From NCBI GenBank assembly GCA_965224785.1, contig OZ245062.1, positions 4,486,604-4,550,603 of the forward strand: 64,000 bases of DNA, read 5' to 3'. The position numbers and the translations under genes were made by a program. Below are positions 1 to 7,760 of this stretch, one piece after another; position 1 is the first letter of the stretch, and each line of letters opens with the position of its first letter. The stretch is from JALSNL01 sp036479585 (GTDB taxonomy: Bacteria; Bacteroidota; Ignavibacteria; Ignavibacteriales; Melioribacteraceae). The notes beneath the pieces are model-generated. The model worked only from the letters and a program-made list of their open reading frames with translations. It was not told the DNA's origin and ran no database searches.

Positions 1-1161
1 AGAGCTGCAAGTATTGCAAGACAAGCTTTGGCAAATGGATTAAAGGCAAAATCTAAATTTACAATTACGCCTGGCTCCGAGCAAGTGCGTGCTACCATTG
101 AACGAGATGGACAACTAAAAACACTTACTGATTTTGGTGGAGTTGTTCTATCCAATGCTTGCGGACCTTGTATTGGTATGTGGGAAAGAATGGATAACCC
201 AGAAGGGAAAAGGAATTCGATAGTTACATCATTCAATAGAAATTTTGCAAAGCGTCAAGATGGCAATCCTAAAACTTTAGCTTTTGTAGCTTCTCCAGAA
301 ATAACAACTGCTTTAACTATTGCAGGGAAAATTACTTTTAATCCAGAGACAGATACTTTAACAACTGATAGTGGCGAAGAAATAAAATTAGATTCACCTT
401 ATGGAGATGAACTTCCTAAAAATGGTTTCTTAGCTGATAATGATGGGTTCATTGCTCCATCAGAAGATGGAAGTGATGTAGATGTTAAAATAAATCCAGA
501 AAGTAAAAGATTACAATTTTTAGAAAAATTTGAAAAATGGAATGGAAATAATTTCAAAAGTTTACCTGTGCTTTTAAAAGCTAAAGGTAAATGTACAACA
601 GATCATATTTCTATGGCTGGTGCCTGGTTAAAATTACGTGGACATTTAGATAATATTTCTGATAATTTATTTCTTGGAGCAATAAACGCATATACTGATA
701 AACCAGGTGAAGTGAAAAATCTATTTACAAACGAATACAAAAATGTAAGTAAGGTTGCACGTGAATATAAAAAAGATGGGATAGGTTGGATTGTTGTTGG
801 TGATGAAAATTATGGTGAAGGTTCAAGTAGAGAACACGCAGCAATGGAACCACGCCACTTAGGAGCTAAAGCAGTTGTGGTAAGAGGCTTTGCAAGAATT
901 CACGAAACAAACTTAAAGAAACAAGGTGTGCTTCCACTAACTTTTGCTAACCCAGCTGATTATGATAAAATACAAGAAGACGATAAAGTTGATATTGTTG
1001 GTGTTACTGAACTTTCACCCAGTTCACAAGTTACAATGATTCTAAATCATGCTGATGGTACAAAAGAAGAAGCAATATTAAACCATACGCTTAATGCAAA
1101 TCAAATTGAATGGTTCAAAGCTGGTAGTGCTCTTAATTTAATTGCAGAACAAAACGCATAA
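1..1161 (+). CDS. Aconitate hydratase, C-terminal part (5' end outside window)
   Basis: This is the 3' part of an aconitase, the TCA-cycle enzyme that interconverts citrate and isocitrate through a 4Fe-4S cluster. The reading frame is open from base 1, so the TTG at 28 is not the true start. The segment SNACGPCIGMWERMD near its N-terminal end carries two of the cysteines that bind the cluster. Further on, the swivel domain is recognisable from GKCTTDHISMAG, GDENYGEGSSREHAA and RGFARIHETNLKKQG, all typical of aconitase/IPM isomerase domain 4. The length and sequence suggest the mitochondrial-like aconitase type, but the N-terminal two thirds needed to confirm this are missing. A terminator hairpin follows 13 bases after the stop. 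Confidence 0.95.
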   Translation, partial: RAASIARQALANGLKAKSKFTITPGSEQVRATIERDGQLKTLTDFGGVVLSNACGPCIGMWERMDNPEGKRNSIVTSFNRNFAKRQDGNPKTLAFVASPEITTALTIAGKITFNPETDTLTTDSGEEIKLDSPYGDELPKNGFLADNDGFIAPSEDGSDVDVKINPESKRLQFLEKFEKWNGNNFKSLPVLLKAKGKCTTDHISMAGAWLKLRGHLDNISDNLFLGAINAYTDKPGEVKNLFTNEYKNVSKVAREYKKDGIGWIVVGDENYGEGSSREHAAMEPRHLGAKAVVVRGFARIHETNLKKQGVLPLTFANPADYDKIQEDDKVDIVGVTELSPSSQVTMILNHADGTKEEAILNHTLNANQIEWFKAGSALNLIAEQNA

Positions 1162-1173
1162 CTTATTTTTTAT

Positions 1174-1206
1174 ATGAAGCCTAATTTACATGAAGTTAGG
1201 CTTCAT
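1174..1206 (+). terminator. Hairpin terminator after aconitase
   Basis: An 11-bp perfect stem (1174-1184 with 1196-1206) with an 11-base loop lies just after the aconitase stop. The run of T after it is weak (atttat), so termination may be partial. Confidence 0.6.
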
Positions 1207-1286
1207 ATTTATAGAGCATAATTATTACCATTGTTTTTTTCTAAAAATTATATATTTTTTATTCTAATTATTTTGAGAATGTAAAA

Positions 1287-1931
1287 ATGAAAACTTTAAT
1301 ATATCTATTTCTACTTGTTCCGGTTCTTTTTCTTAATGCACAAAAAATAGGAAAACTTGCCGAAGAAAAACCTCATATAAATTTTCCTAATAATTCACTA
1401 GGACTTGATATTATGATTGGCGAAGGAGGATTTGGACTTGGTGGATTTTACCGTTACGAATATACAAATGAAATTACTGGATTTGTAGATGTATCAATTT
1501 CGGAATCTAAAAGTGAAAGAGAAATTCAACGTTTTAATATCTGGGGTTATCCTTTACCAATTGAAGGGAAAGTGAATAGAGTTTTTATGGTACCTCTAAA
1601 CTTTGGTATTCACTATAGAATGTTTTACAATACATTAACTGATAATTTAAGACCTTACCTAAATGTTGGTGTTGGTCCAACACTAATTGTTTCAACTCCT
1701 GCACAAGAAGAATTTTTTAATTCTTTTGGCAGTGCAAAAACTAAATTTGGTTTTGGTGGTTATGTTGGTCTTGGAGCTAACATTGGAAATAATACATCGA
1801 ACTTAACTGGTGTAAATATTAGATATTATTTACACAAATTATTTGGTGGTGGAATTGAACAATATGCTGGTGATTTTAAAAATACATTAGGACAGGTAAC
1901 TCTTACAATTACAATAGGTTTTATGTACTAG
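1287..1931 (+). CDS. Small outer-membrane beta-barrel protein
   Basis: A 214-residue protein with a clear signal peptide (hydrophobic residues 3-17, probable cleavage after LNA). The rest alternates glycine- and aromatic-rich strands (GEGGFGLGGFYRYEY, GYVGLGANIG, NIRYYLHKLFGGG) and ends in aromatic GFMY. This is the pattern of OmpW/porin-like barrels of about 20 kDa. The ligand is unknown. It stands alone between the aconitase terminator and the STAS gene. It resembles the barrel at 10286-10930 in size and style but does not look like a close copy. Confidence 0.6.
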   Translation: MKTLIYLFLLVPVLFLNAQKIGKLAEEKPHINFPNNSLGLDIMIGEGGFGLGGFYRYEYTNEITGFVDVSISESKSEREIQRFNIWGYPLPIEGKVNRVFMVPLNFGIHYRMFYNTLTDNLRPYLNVGVGPTLIVSTPAQEEFFNSFGSAKTKFGFGGYVGLGANIGNNTSNLTGVNIRYYLHKLFGGGIEQYAGDFKNTLGQVTLTITIGFMY

Positions 1932-2107
1932 TTTCGTAAAAAAACATCCAATTAAAAATATACATTCTTCCCTAACTTTTCTTCTTCTTTTGTCGATTAT
2001 AATGAGACACTTATTTTGTGCAAGCTTGCTTTGAATCACAACAATACTTTCTTGCTTCAATAACTTAGTAAGTACTATGAAACATTATAAACTTTAGGAG
2101 AAGTTAA

Positions 2108-2503
2108 ATGAACTCAAATACTTTTGCAAGAAAGTCTTACTTAAACAATACTTGGCTAACCGTAGATTCGGAAAGTTTTTTATCTCATAGAAAAGATAAA
2201 AAATCAATAATAATTGATATTGATTTATTGCGAGCAACTGCTAATGAAGCTGATGAATTAAAAGAATATATGGAAAGTTTGTCTTCGGTTAAAAATAAAC
2301 TAATAGTTTTTAACTTAGATAAATGTACTTTTGTTGATTCAACTTTTCTTAGTACAATTATTCGCTTTAGCAAAAAGAATATAAAACTGAATACAAATGT
2401 TAGACTTGTTATTAGCGATGTACGTCAACTTTCGATATTTAAAATAACGAAAATAGATACTATCTTTGAAATCTATTCTACAGTAGAACAGGCAATGGCT
2501 TAG
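2108..2503 (+). CDS. STAS-domain protein (anti-sigma antagonist-like)
   Basis: A 131-residue single-domain protein. The stretch LIVFNLDKCTFVDSTFLSTIIRF followed by RLVISDVRQLSIFKITKIDTIFEIYSTVEQA matches the SpoIIAA/RsbV STAS fold, in which a serine near the DS of VDSTF is normally phosphorylated by an RsbW-type kinase. No anti-sigma kinase is next to it, so its partner must lie elsewhere. The start is supported by an AGGAG-type ribosome site 7 bases upstream. It converges with the ParA gene, with only two bases between the two stop codons. Confidence 0.75.
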   Translation: MNSNTFARKSYLNNTWLTVDSESFLSHRKDKKSIIIDIDLLRATANEADELKEYMESLSSVKNKLIVFNLDKCTFVDSTFLSTIIRFSKKNIKLNTNVRLVISDVRQLSIFKITKIDTIFEIYSTVEQAMA

Positions 2504-2505
2504 GG

Positions 2506-3285
2506 TTAGAAAATTTCTGGAGTTGAATTTCTACTTAATATTTCATCTACTAAATTTTTATATGCAATAGAAGATTTTGCATTTGGGTTATAGGTTAAGA
2601 TGGGTTTGTTGTAAAATGTAGATTCTTGAACCTCAACATTTTTTGGAATAACAGTATTAAATAATAAGCCAGGAAATTTTTCAACTAATATTTTTTTTGT
2701 CTTAAATGAAACCTTAGTATTCATTTCGTACATGGTTAATAGCATACCTTCTATTTTTAACTTTTCATTAAATTTAGTTTTAATTACCTCAATATGTTTA
2801 ATCATTCTATCAACTTCATTTAAAGAATAGCGAGATGCTTTTATTGGAATTATAATAGAGTCAGCAGCTATTAGTACATTTGTAGTAACTCCAGCGAGGG
2901 AAGGTGGACAATCAATTATAATATAATTATATGAAAATAGTTCAGGGCCAAGAGTGTCTTTTATTATAAGGTCTTGAGAAACTAATTTTGTTAACTGAAC
3001 TTCTTCCAGATACTCTAAATTTTTCATGGGAACAAAATCTAAATTTTCATCATCAGTTTTTAGAATCACAGTTTTAAAAGAATTTCTAAATCTTAAAACA
3101 TCTAAAATGTCAGCTTTAATATTTTCATTATCATAACCAAATGATGCTGCACATTGGCCAGCTGGATCTAAATCTATTAATAAAGTACGCTTCTTGTTTT
3201 GGGCAAGAGCCAAAGCAAGATTAACAGCCGTAGTCGTTTTGCCCACCCCACCTTTTGGAGTAGTTATTGCAATAATTTTTCCCAT
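2506..3285 (-). CDS. ParA/MinD-family ATPase, orphan
   Basis: A 259-residue ParA-type P-loop ATPase. The deviant Walker A motif KGGVGKTT is at residues 11-18, LLIDLDPAGQ is the A' motif, and YIIIDCPPS carries Walker B. Such proteins position chromosomes, plasmids or protein complexes by ATP-dependent dimerisation on DNA. No ParB gene or parS-like repeats are visible nearby, so a chromosomal soj/parAB role is not supported. It may position a cellular complex instead. It is divergent from the M14 peptidase gene across 162 bases. Confidence 0.85.
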   Translation of the reverse strand: MGKIIAITTPKGGVGKTTTAVNLALALAQNKKRTLLIDLDPAGQCAASFGYDNENIKADILDVLRFRNSFKTVILKTDDENLDFVPMKNLEYLEEVQLTKLVSQDLIIKDTLGPELFSYNYIIIDCPPSLAGVTTNVLIAADSIIIPIKASRYSLNEVDRMIKHIEVIKTKFNEKLKIEGMLLTMYEMNTKVSFKTKKILVEKFPGLLFNTVIPKNVEVQESTFYNKPILTYNPNAKSSIAYKNLVDEILSRNSTPEIF

Positions 3286-3369
3286 ATATAAACCAATACT
3301 AGTTTAGTTGAAAGTTTTGTTATTTAAACAAATTAAAGATAGAATTTATTAAGTCTTAAGCAATTTTTT

Positions 3370-3385
3370 TGTGTTCTATATCACA
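3370..3385. promoter_or_regulatory. Possible Crp/Fnr-family site
   Basis: TGTGT-N6-TCACA differs by one base from the Crp consensus TGTGA-N6-TCACA. It sits 62 bases upstream of the M14 peptidase start, in the divergent region shared with parA. A much better copy lies at 31027-31042. The binding protein is not in the window. Confidence 0.3.
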
Positions 3386-3447
3386 ATTTAATATTCCAAG
3401 TAAAATTAACTATTTTTATTTTATAAATTATTACTGGAAAACTTTTT

Positions 3448-4905
3448 ATGAAATACGTTTATATTTTAGTTTTTTTACTGACAATTTTTTTAGAGAATAC
3501 AATGGCACAAAATTATAATATTCAGCAATTATATGATTCATACGAAAACTACAAATACGAAAATTTTAAGAATAAAAGAATAAAGCATGCAGATATTATT
3601 CAACAAATTAATAAACTAAAAAAAGCAAAAACATTTAAAATAAAAAAAATGGGCAAGTCAGTTGAAGGAAGAGACATTCATTTAATCTCAATAGGCAAAG
3701 GTGAAATCGATGTCTTACTTTGGTCGCAAATGCATGGAGATGAATCAACTGCAACAATGGCTTTGTTTGATGTATTCAATTTTTTTTCATCTAGTGATGA
3801 ATTAGACAAATTTAGAAATGAAATTCTCTCCAAACTTACACTCCATTTTATACCAATGTTAAACCCAGATGGAGCAGAAAAGTTCACAAGAAGAAATGCA
3901 CTAAATATTGATCTTAATAGAGATGCGTTAAGATTGCAATTTCCAGAATCGAAAATACTTAAAGGAATACGAGATAGTTTGCAACCTCAATTTGGCTTTA
4001 ATCTTCATGACCAAAACACAAGATACTCTGCTGGCAATTCATATCGAGCAGCAACAATTTCGTTTCTTGCTCCAGCATATAATTACAAAAAAGATATAAA
4101 CAAAGTACGTGGTAATACAATGAAGTTGATTGTAAAAATTCATGAAGAACTTTCAAAATTTATTCCAGGACATATGGCAAAATATAATGATGATTTTGAA
4201 CCACGTGCGTTTGGTGATAATTTTATTAAATGGGGAACAAGTTCAGTTCTTATTGAATCTGGTGGATGGAAAGATGATTTGGAAAAACAATTTATTAGAA
4301 AATTAAATTACATTGCATTGCTTTCTGGGTTTTATTCTATTACAAATAAAACTTATGAAACAGCAACTTTAGAACAGTACAATGAAATACCAAATAATGA
4401 TAATTTGTTGTTTGATGTTATACTAAGAAATTTAACTTATAAGAGTAAAAATAAAAACTATAAAGTTGATGTTGGGATAAATAGATATGAAAGAATAAGC
4501 TCAAATTATAAAGAACAATATTTTGAAAGTACAATTGAAGACTGGGGAGATCTTTCAATATTTTATGGCTATGATGATTTTAATTTGGGAGGATATGAAA
4601 TTAAAACATCAAAAATATTCCACTTAAAAAATAATGATCTAAATAAAATTGATACAGATAAATTATTATCAAACGGGTTTGGTTTTATTAAGATGCAAAC
4701 AGACTCATTAAAAAAAGAATATTCTAAAATCCCGTTTAATATTATTTTGAATAATGCAAAACCTAACTTGAATGTTGAATATCAAAATCATGCAAATTTT
4801 ACAATTTGGAAAAATAAAAAACTAATGTTCAATGTTATTAATGGATTTGTTTATGATGTAAATGCAGATAGTTATTCCATACTTAATGGATTGATATTCA
4901 AATAA
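3448..4905 (+). CDS. Secreted M14-family zinc carboxypeptidase
   Basis: A 485-residue protein with a signal peptide ending in TMAQ. The M14 metallopeptidase domain is evident: zinc ligands in MHGDE (HxxE), then LNPDGAEKFTRRNALNIDLNRD typical of the substrate site, the third zinc ligand in NLHDQ, and the catalytic glutamate in LIESGGW. The C-terminal 170 residues have no clear family and no T9SS sorting motif. It probably trims peptides in the periplasm or outside the cell. The start has only a weak ribosome site (actggaaaac). Confidence 0.85.
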   Translation: MKYVYILVFLLTIFLENTMAQNYNIQQLYDSYENYKYENFKNKRIKHADIIQQINKLKKAKTFKIKKMGKSVEGRDIHLISIGKGEIDVLLWSQMHGDESTATMALFDVFNFFSSSDELDKFRNEILSKLTLHFIPMLNPDGAEKFTRRNALNIDLNRDALRLQFPESKILKGIRDSLQPQFGFNLHDQNTRYSAGNSYRAATISFLAPAYNYKKDINKVRGNTMKLIVKIHEELSKFIPGHMAKYNDDFEPRAFGDNFIKWGTSSVLIESGGWKDDLEKQFIRKLNYIALLSGFYSITNKTYETATLEQYNEIPNNDNLLFDVILRNLTYKSKNKNYKVDVGINRYERISSNYKEQYFESTIEDWGDLSIFYGYDDFNLGGYEIKTSKIFHLKNNDLNKIDTDKLLSNGFGFIKMQTDSLKKEYSKIPFNIILNNAKPNLNVEYQNHANFTIWKNKKLMFNVINGFVYDVNADSYSILNGLIFK

Positions 4906-4992
4906 TTGTGATTGACATGCTTCTGTTTATTATATACCTTTAATATTCAAATTTTTTATAAAACAAATCCATACAAAGGTAGGTGATATTAA

Positions 4993-5190
4993 TTGGTTGG
5001 TATTAACGTTTCAGAAAATGAAAATATTGATAGGGCTTTAAAAAGATTTAAGAAAAAGTATGAACGCTCCGGTGTGCTTAAGGAATATAAGAAAAGAGCT
5101 TTTTTCACTAAACCTTCTATGGAAAAAAGAATGGAAAGAATTAAAGCTAAAAGAAGAGCTTATAAAGATAATTTAAGAGCAAGAAGATAA
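4993..5190 (+). CDS. rpsU: Ribosomal protein bS21
   Basis: A 65-residue, very basic protein matching bS21 of the small ribosomal subunit (ALKRFKKKYERSGVLKEYKKRAFFTKPSMEKR). It starts with TTG at 4993, chosen because an AGGTGA site lies just upstream and the protein then has the usual length. There is no ATG in this stretch. A strong terminator follows. Confidence 0.95.
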   Translation: MVGINVSENENIDRALKRFKKKYERSGVLKEYKKRAFFTKPSMEKRMERIKAKRRAYKDNLRARR

Positions 5191-5193
5191 TTT

Positions 5194-5226
5194 AAAAGTC
5201 CGGTTTTATACCGGACTTTTTTTTTT
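5194..5226 (+). terminator. Strong intrinsic terminator after rpsU
   Basis: A 10-bp stem (5194-5203 with 5211-5220, CCGG at its tip) is followed by a run of T to 5226. It lies between convergent genes and has T residues on the other strand too, so it may also serve the minus-strand LOG gene. Confidence 0.85.
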
Positions 5227-5230
5227 GTGA

Positions 5231-6061
5231 TTATTTGTTTTTACTCAAATAATTTTTTTCTAAGTGAGTAACTATTTTGTCATACATTTCATCTACACTA
5301 CTACAAAAATCAAAAAGTTTTAAATCCTTTTTACTAATCATTCCATAATCAATAAAAGCTTGAAAATTAATTATGCTCTTCCAATAATTTTCATCATAGC
5401 AAATAACTTTCATATTCTTTTTGATTTTCCCAGTTTGCATTAATGTTAAAATTTCCATAAACTCATCTAATGTACCAAACCCTCCAGGGAAAACAATTAG
5501 AGCTTTTGCTAAATAAGCGAACCAAAATTTACGCATAAAGAAATAGTGAAATTCAAAAGCTAATTCTTTCTTAACATACTTGTTAACAAATTGTTCAAAC
5601 GGAATACTTATATTTAGACCAATTGAATATCCACCAGCTTTTTGTGCACCTTTATTTGCAGCTTCCATTATTCCAGGTCCACCACCACTACAAACTATAA
5701 ATCTTTTAATTTCGTTAGTTGGTAAACTCATTGACCATTTAGTTAGTTTTTCTGCAAGCTCAACAGCGTCTTCATAGTATCTAGACATTACTAAAAGACC
5801 TTCTAATTTCTTTAATTTATCTTTATATCCACGTGAATTTGGTTTGGTAGATTTTTTAAACTCTCTTAAATTTTTTGAAGCATCTTTTTTAGATACAAGT
5901 CTAGCAGAGCCAAAAAAAACAATAGTATCAAGAATACTATTTTCCTTAAATCTGTTTTCAGGTTCTAAAAATTCTGAAAGAATTCTTAAGGATCTTGCAC
6001 TTGTTGAATTTAAAAATTTAAGATTTGAATAAGCTTTTTCAGATATGTCGGTTTTCTTCAT
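5231..6061 (-). CDS. LOG-family nucleotide-processing protein
   Basis: A 276-residue member of the LOG family (often called lysine decarboxylase-like or TIGR00730 Rossmann proteins). The two diagnostic motifs are GGGPGIMEAANKGA and FPGGFGTLDE, the PGGxGT loop. Characterised members release the base from nucleoside monophosphates (cytokinin riboside 5'-monophosphate phosphoribohydrolase). The bacterial substrate is usually unknown. It has an N-terminal extension of about 40 residues compared with minimal LOG proteins. A second, shorter LOG protein is at 16424-16951. Confidence 0.8.
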   Translation of the reverse strand: MKKTDISEKAYSNLKFLNSTSARSLRILSEFLEPENRFKENSILDTIVFFGSARLVSKKDASKNLREFKKSTKPNSRGYKDKLKKLEGLLVMSRYYEDAVELAEKLTKWSMSLPTNEIKRFIVCSGGGPGIMEAANKGAQKAGGYSIGLNISIPFEQFVNKYVKKELAFEFHYFFMRKFWFAYLAKALIVFPGGFGTLDEFMEILTLMQTGKIKKNMKVICYDENYWKSIINFQAFIDYGMISKKDLKLFDFCSSVDEMYDKIVTHLEKNYLSKNK

Positions 6062-6180
6062 GGTTAAGTGATACTCCGTATAATAAAAGAATAAAATTAA
6101 GCTTTAACATACACATAAAAGTATTAGTTAAAAATAGAAGTGAAAATATTGGTCAAAAAAAACAGATTGGAGGAATAGGA

Positions 6181-6207
6181 AAAAGGGTGAAGAAAAAATC
6201 TTCACCC
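6181..6207 (-). terminator. Terminator of secG
   Basis: A 9-bp stem (6185-6193 with 6199-6207) lies 6 bases after the secG stop and is followed on the minus strand by a short T run. Confidence 0.7.
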
Positions 6208-6213
6208 AAAAAT

Positions 6214-6600
6214 TTAATTTGTTTGAGGCTCTGGTAATTTAGTTTCTTCAACTGGAGTAGCTTCTTGTTGAGGAATTGTTTGCTCAGGTAAAGTTATTTC
6301 CGTTGGAACAGTCTGTTGCCCAGCACTTTGAATAATACTTTCTCTTTCACCTTTTGTAGATTGACCTGGTAAAAAGAAAAGGTTTATTACAATTGCTAAT
6401 GCCATTAAACTGCCACCTAACCACCAAGTTGCTTTACTTAAAAAATCAGCAGTTCTTCTTGCACCAAATGCAGAACCAAAGCTACCAGCTCCGCCAGCAA
6501 TTGCTCCAGAAAGTCCATCGCCTTTACTTGCTTGTAACAAAACAACAATTATTAAAACTACTGCAATAATGATAGATATTGTTATTAGTATAGTGTACAT
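6214..6600 (-). CDS. secG: Protein translocase subunit SecG
   Basis: A 128-residue SecG-like subunit of the SecYEG protein-export channel. The two membrane helices are around residues 4-22 and 56-76, joined by the conserved loop VLLQASKGDGLSGAIAGG and SFGSAFGARRTADFLSKATWW. The glutamate/proline-rich C-terminal tail is longer than in most SecG proteins. The frame is open further upstream, but that part (SGVRIPPPL) is only the tRNA gene read as protein. ATG at 6600 is preceded by AAAGGAAT and is the true start. Confidence 0.92.
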   Translation of the reverse strand: MYTILITISIIIAVVLIIVVLLQASKGDGLSGAIAGGAGSFGSAFGARRTADFLSKATWWLGGSLMALAIVINLFFLPGQSTKGERESIIQSAGQQTVPTEITLPEQTIPQQEATPVEETKLPEPQTN

Positions 6601-6624
6601 CTTTATTCCTTTAAAAGTTAATAG

Positions 6625-6698
6625 TAGCGGGGGAGGGATTCGAACCCCCGACACGTGGATTATGATTCCACTGCTCTAACCAACTGAGCTACCCCGCC
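6625..6698 (-). tRNA. tRNA with anticodon CAT (Met, or Ile2)
   Basis: The cloverleaf reads from 6698 down: acceptor GGCGGGG, D arm TAGCTCAGTTGGTTAGAGC, anticodon stem GTGGA/TCCAC with loop ATCATAA (anticodon CAT), T arm GGGGG-TTCGAAT-CCCTC, acceptor CCCCGCT and discriminator A. The terminal pair is G1-U72, so it is not an initiator of the usual kind (C1/A72 mismatch). Elongator Met is likely. A lysidine-modified Ile2 tRNA cannot be excluded. CCA is not encoded. Confidence 0.93.
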
Positions 6699-6770
6699 AT
6701 CTTATAATTTTGAGAACCGTAAAAATATATAATATTAAATCGAACATCAAGTAATACATACAATTAGTAG

Positions 6771-7760
6771 TTATTTTATCTCTATATGTTCCCAAAGTTT
6801 ATTTAACAGCAAGTTTAAATTTATATTTGCTATTGCCGAAAAGAATAAAACTTCTTCCTTAATTTCACTCTTAATTTCTTTTTGTAGTTTTTGTAATTCA
6901 TCTTTTGGGATAAGATCAATTTTTGAGAAACTTACTATCTTCTTTTTCTTTGATAAAATTGGACTGTAATTTGAAAGTTCTTTTAGCAGCACATTATAAT
7001 CTTTCTTGAAATTCTCAGTAGTTACGTCAATCAGTATTAACAGAAGTTCTGTTCTTTCAATGTGTTTTAGAAATTCATGCCCCAAACCCTTGCCTAAACT
7101 TGCACCTTCAATAATTCCTGGAATGTCTGCAACAGTAAAGCTTTTAAAATCTTTATATCTTACAATTCCTAAATTTGGCTTTAATGTTGTAAAAGGGTAA
7201 TCTGCAATTTTTGGTTTGGCTGAAGATATGGTTGATATTAATGTAGATTTACCTGCATTCGGAAATCCAACTAATCCAACATCAGCAATAAGTTTAAGTT
7301 CAAGAACCAAATCAAATTCATCTCCGGCTTTGCCATCTTGCGCATAGCGGGGTGTGCGGTTTGTTGAAGTTGCAAAATTACTGTTGCCTTTTCCTCCCCT
7401 TCCGCCTTTGGCAATTACAAGTTTAAGATTTTTTTCACTTAAGTCTGCAATTACTTCTCCACTTGCTTTATCTTTTGCTAAAGTACCAACGGGAACTTTT
7501 ATTATTAAATCTTTACCACTCTTTCCATCTTTAAGAAAGTTAGCTCCGTTAACACCATTTTCGGCATTGTATTTTCTTGTGTATCTAAAATCTAAAAGAG
7601 TGTGTAAGTTAGAATCAGTTTTTAGAATTATATTTCCACCCTTTCCACCATTACCTCCAGCAGGACCACCTTTAGGAATAAATTTTTCTCTTCTAAAAGC
7701 TACAGCTCCATCACCACCTTTACCGGCTTGCACAAATATTTTTGCATAATCTATAAACAT
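6771..7760 (-). CDS. obgE: GTPase Obg
   Basis: A 329-residue Obg GTPase, which acts in late assembly of the large ribosomal subunit and in stress control. The glycine-rich Obg fold is residues 1-158 (VQAGKGGDGAVAFRREK, GGPAGGNGGKGGN). The G domain follows with G1 GFPNAGKS (165-172), DYPFTT, DIPGIIEGA and FSKIDL, with SA at G5. It lacks a C-terminal extension. Its ATG overlaps the stop codon of the preceding acidic protein gene (TAATG), so the two are probably translated together. Confidence 0.96.
   Translation of the reverse strand: MFIDYAKIFVQAGKGGDGAVAFRREKFIPKGGPAGGNGGKGGNIILKTDSNLHTLLDFRYTRKYNAENGVNGANFLKDGKSGKDLIIKVPVGTLAKDKASGEVIADLSEKNLKLVIAKGGRGGKGNSNFATSTNRTPRYAQDGKAGDEFDLVLELKLIADVGLVGFPNAGKSTLISTISSAKPKIADYPFTTLKPNLGIVRYKDFKSFTVADIPGIIEGASLGKGLGHEFLKHIERTELLLILIDVTTENFKKDYNVLLKELSNYSPILSKKKKIVSFSKIDLIPKDELQKLQKEIKSEIKEEVLFFSAIANINLNLLLNKLWEHIEIK

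Noticed and set aside
2506..3285. Plasmid or chromosome partition locus
   Set aside because: No ParB gene or parS-like sites near the ParA-type gene.
6601..6654. N-terminal extension of SecG (SGVRIPPPL)
   Set aside because: It is the tRNA gene read as protein. The ATG at 6600 has a good ribosome site and gives the normal SecG N-terminus.
7354..7749. Plus-strand reading frame of 131 codons opposite obgE
   Set aside because: Its Pro/Leu/Phe-rich sequence is the complement of the glycine-rich Obg fold; obgE is certain.
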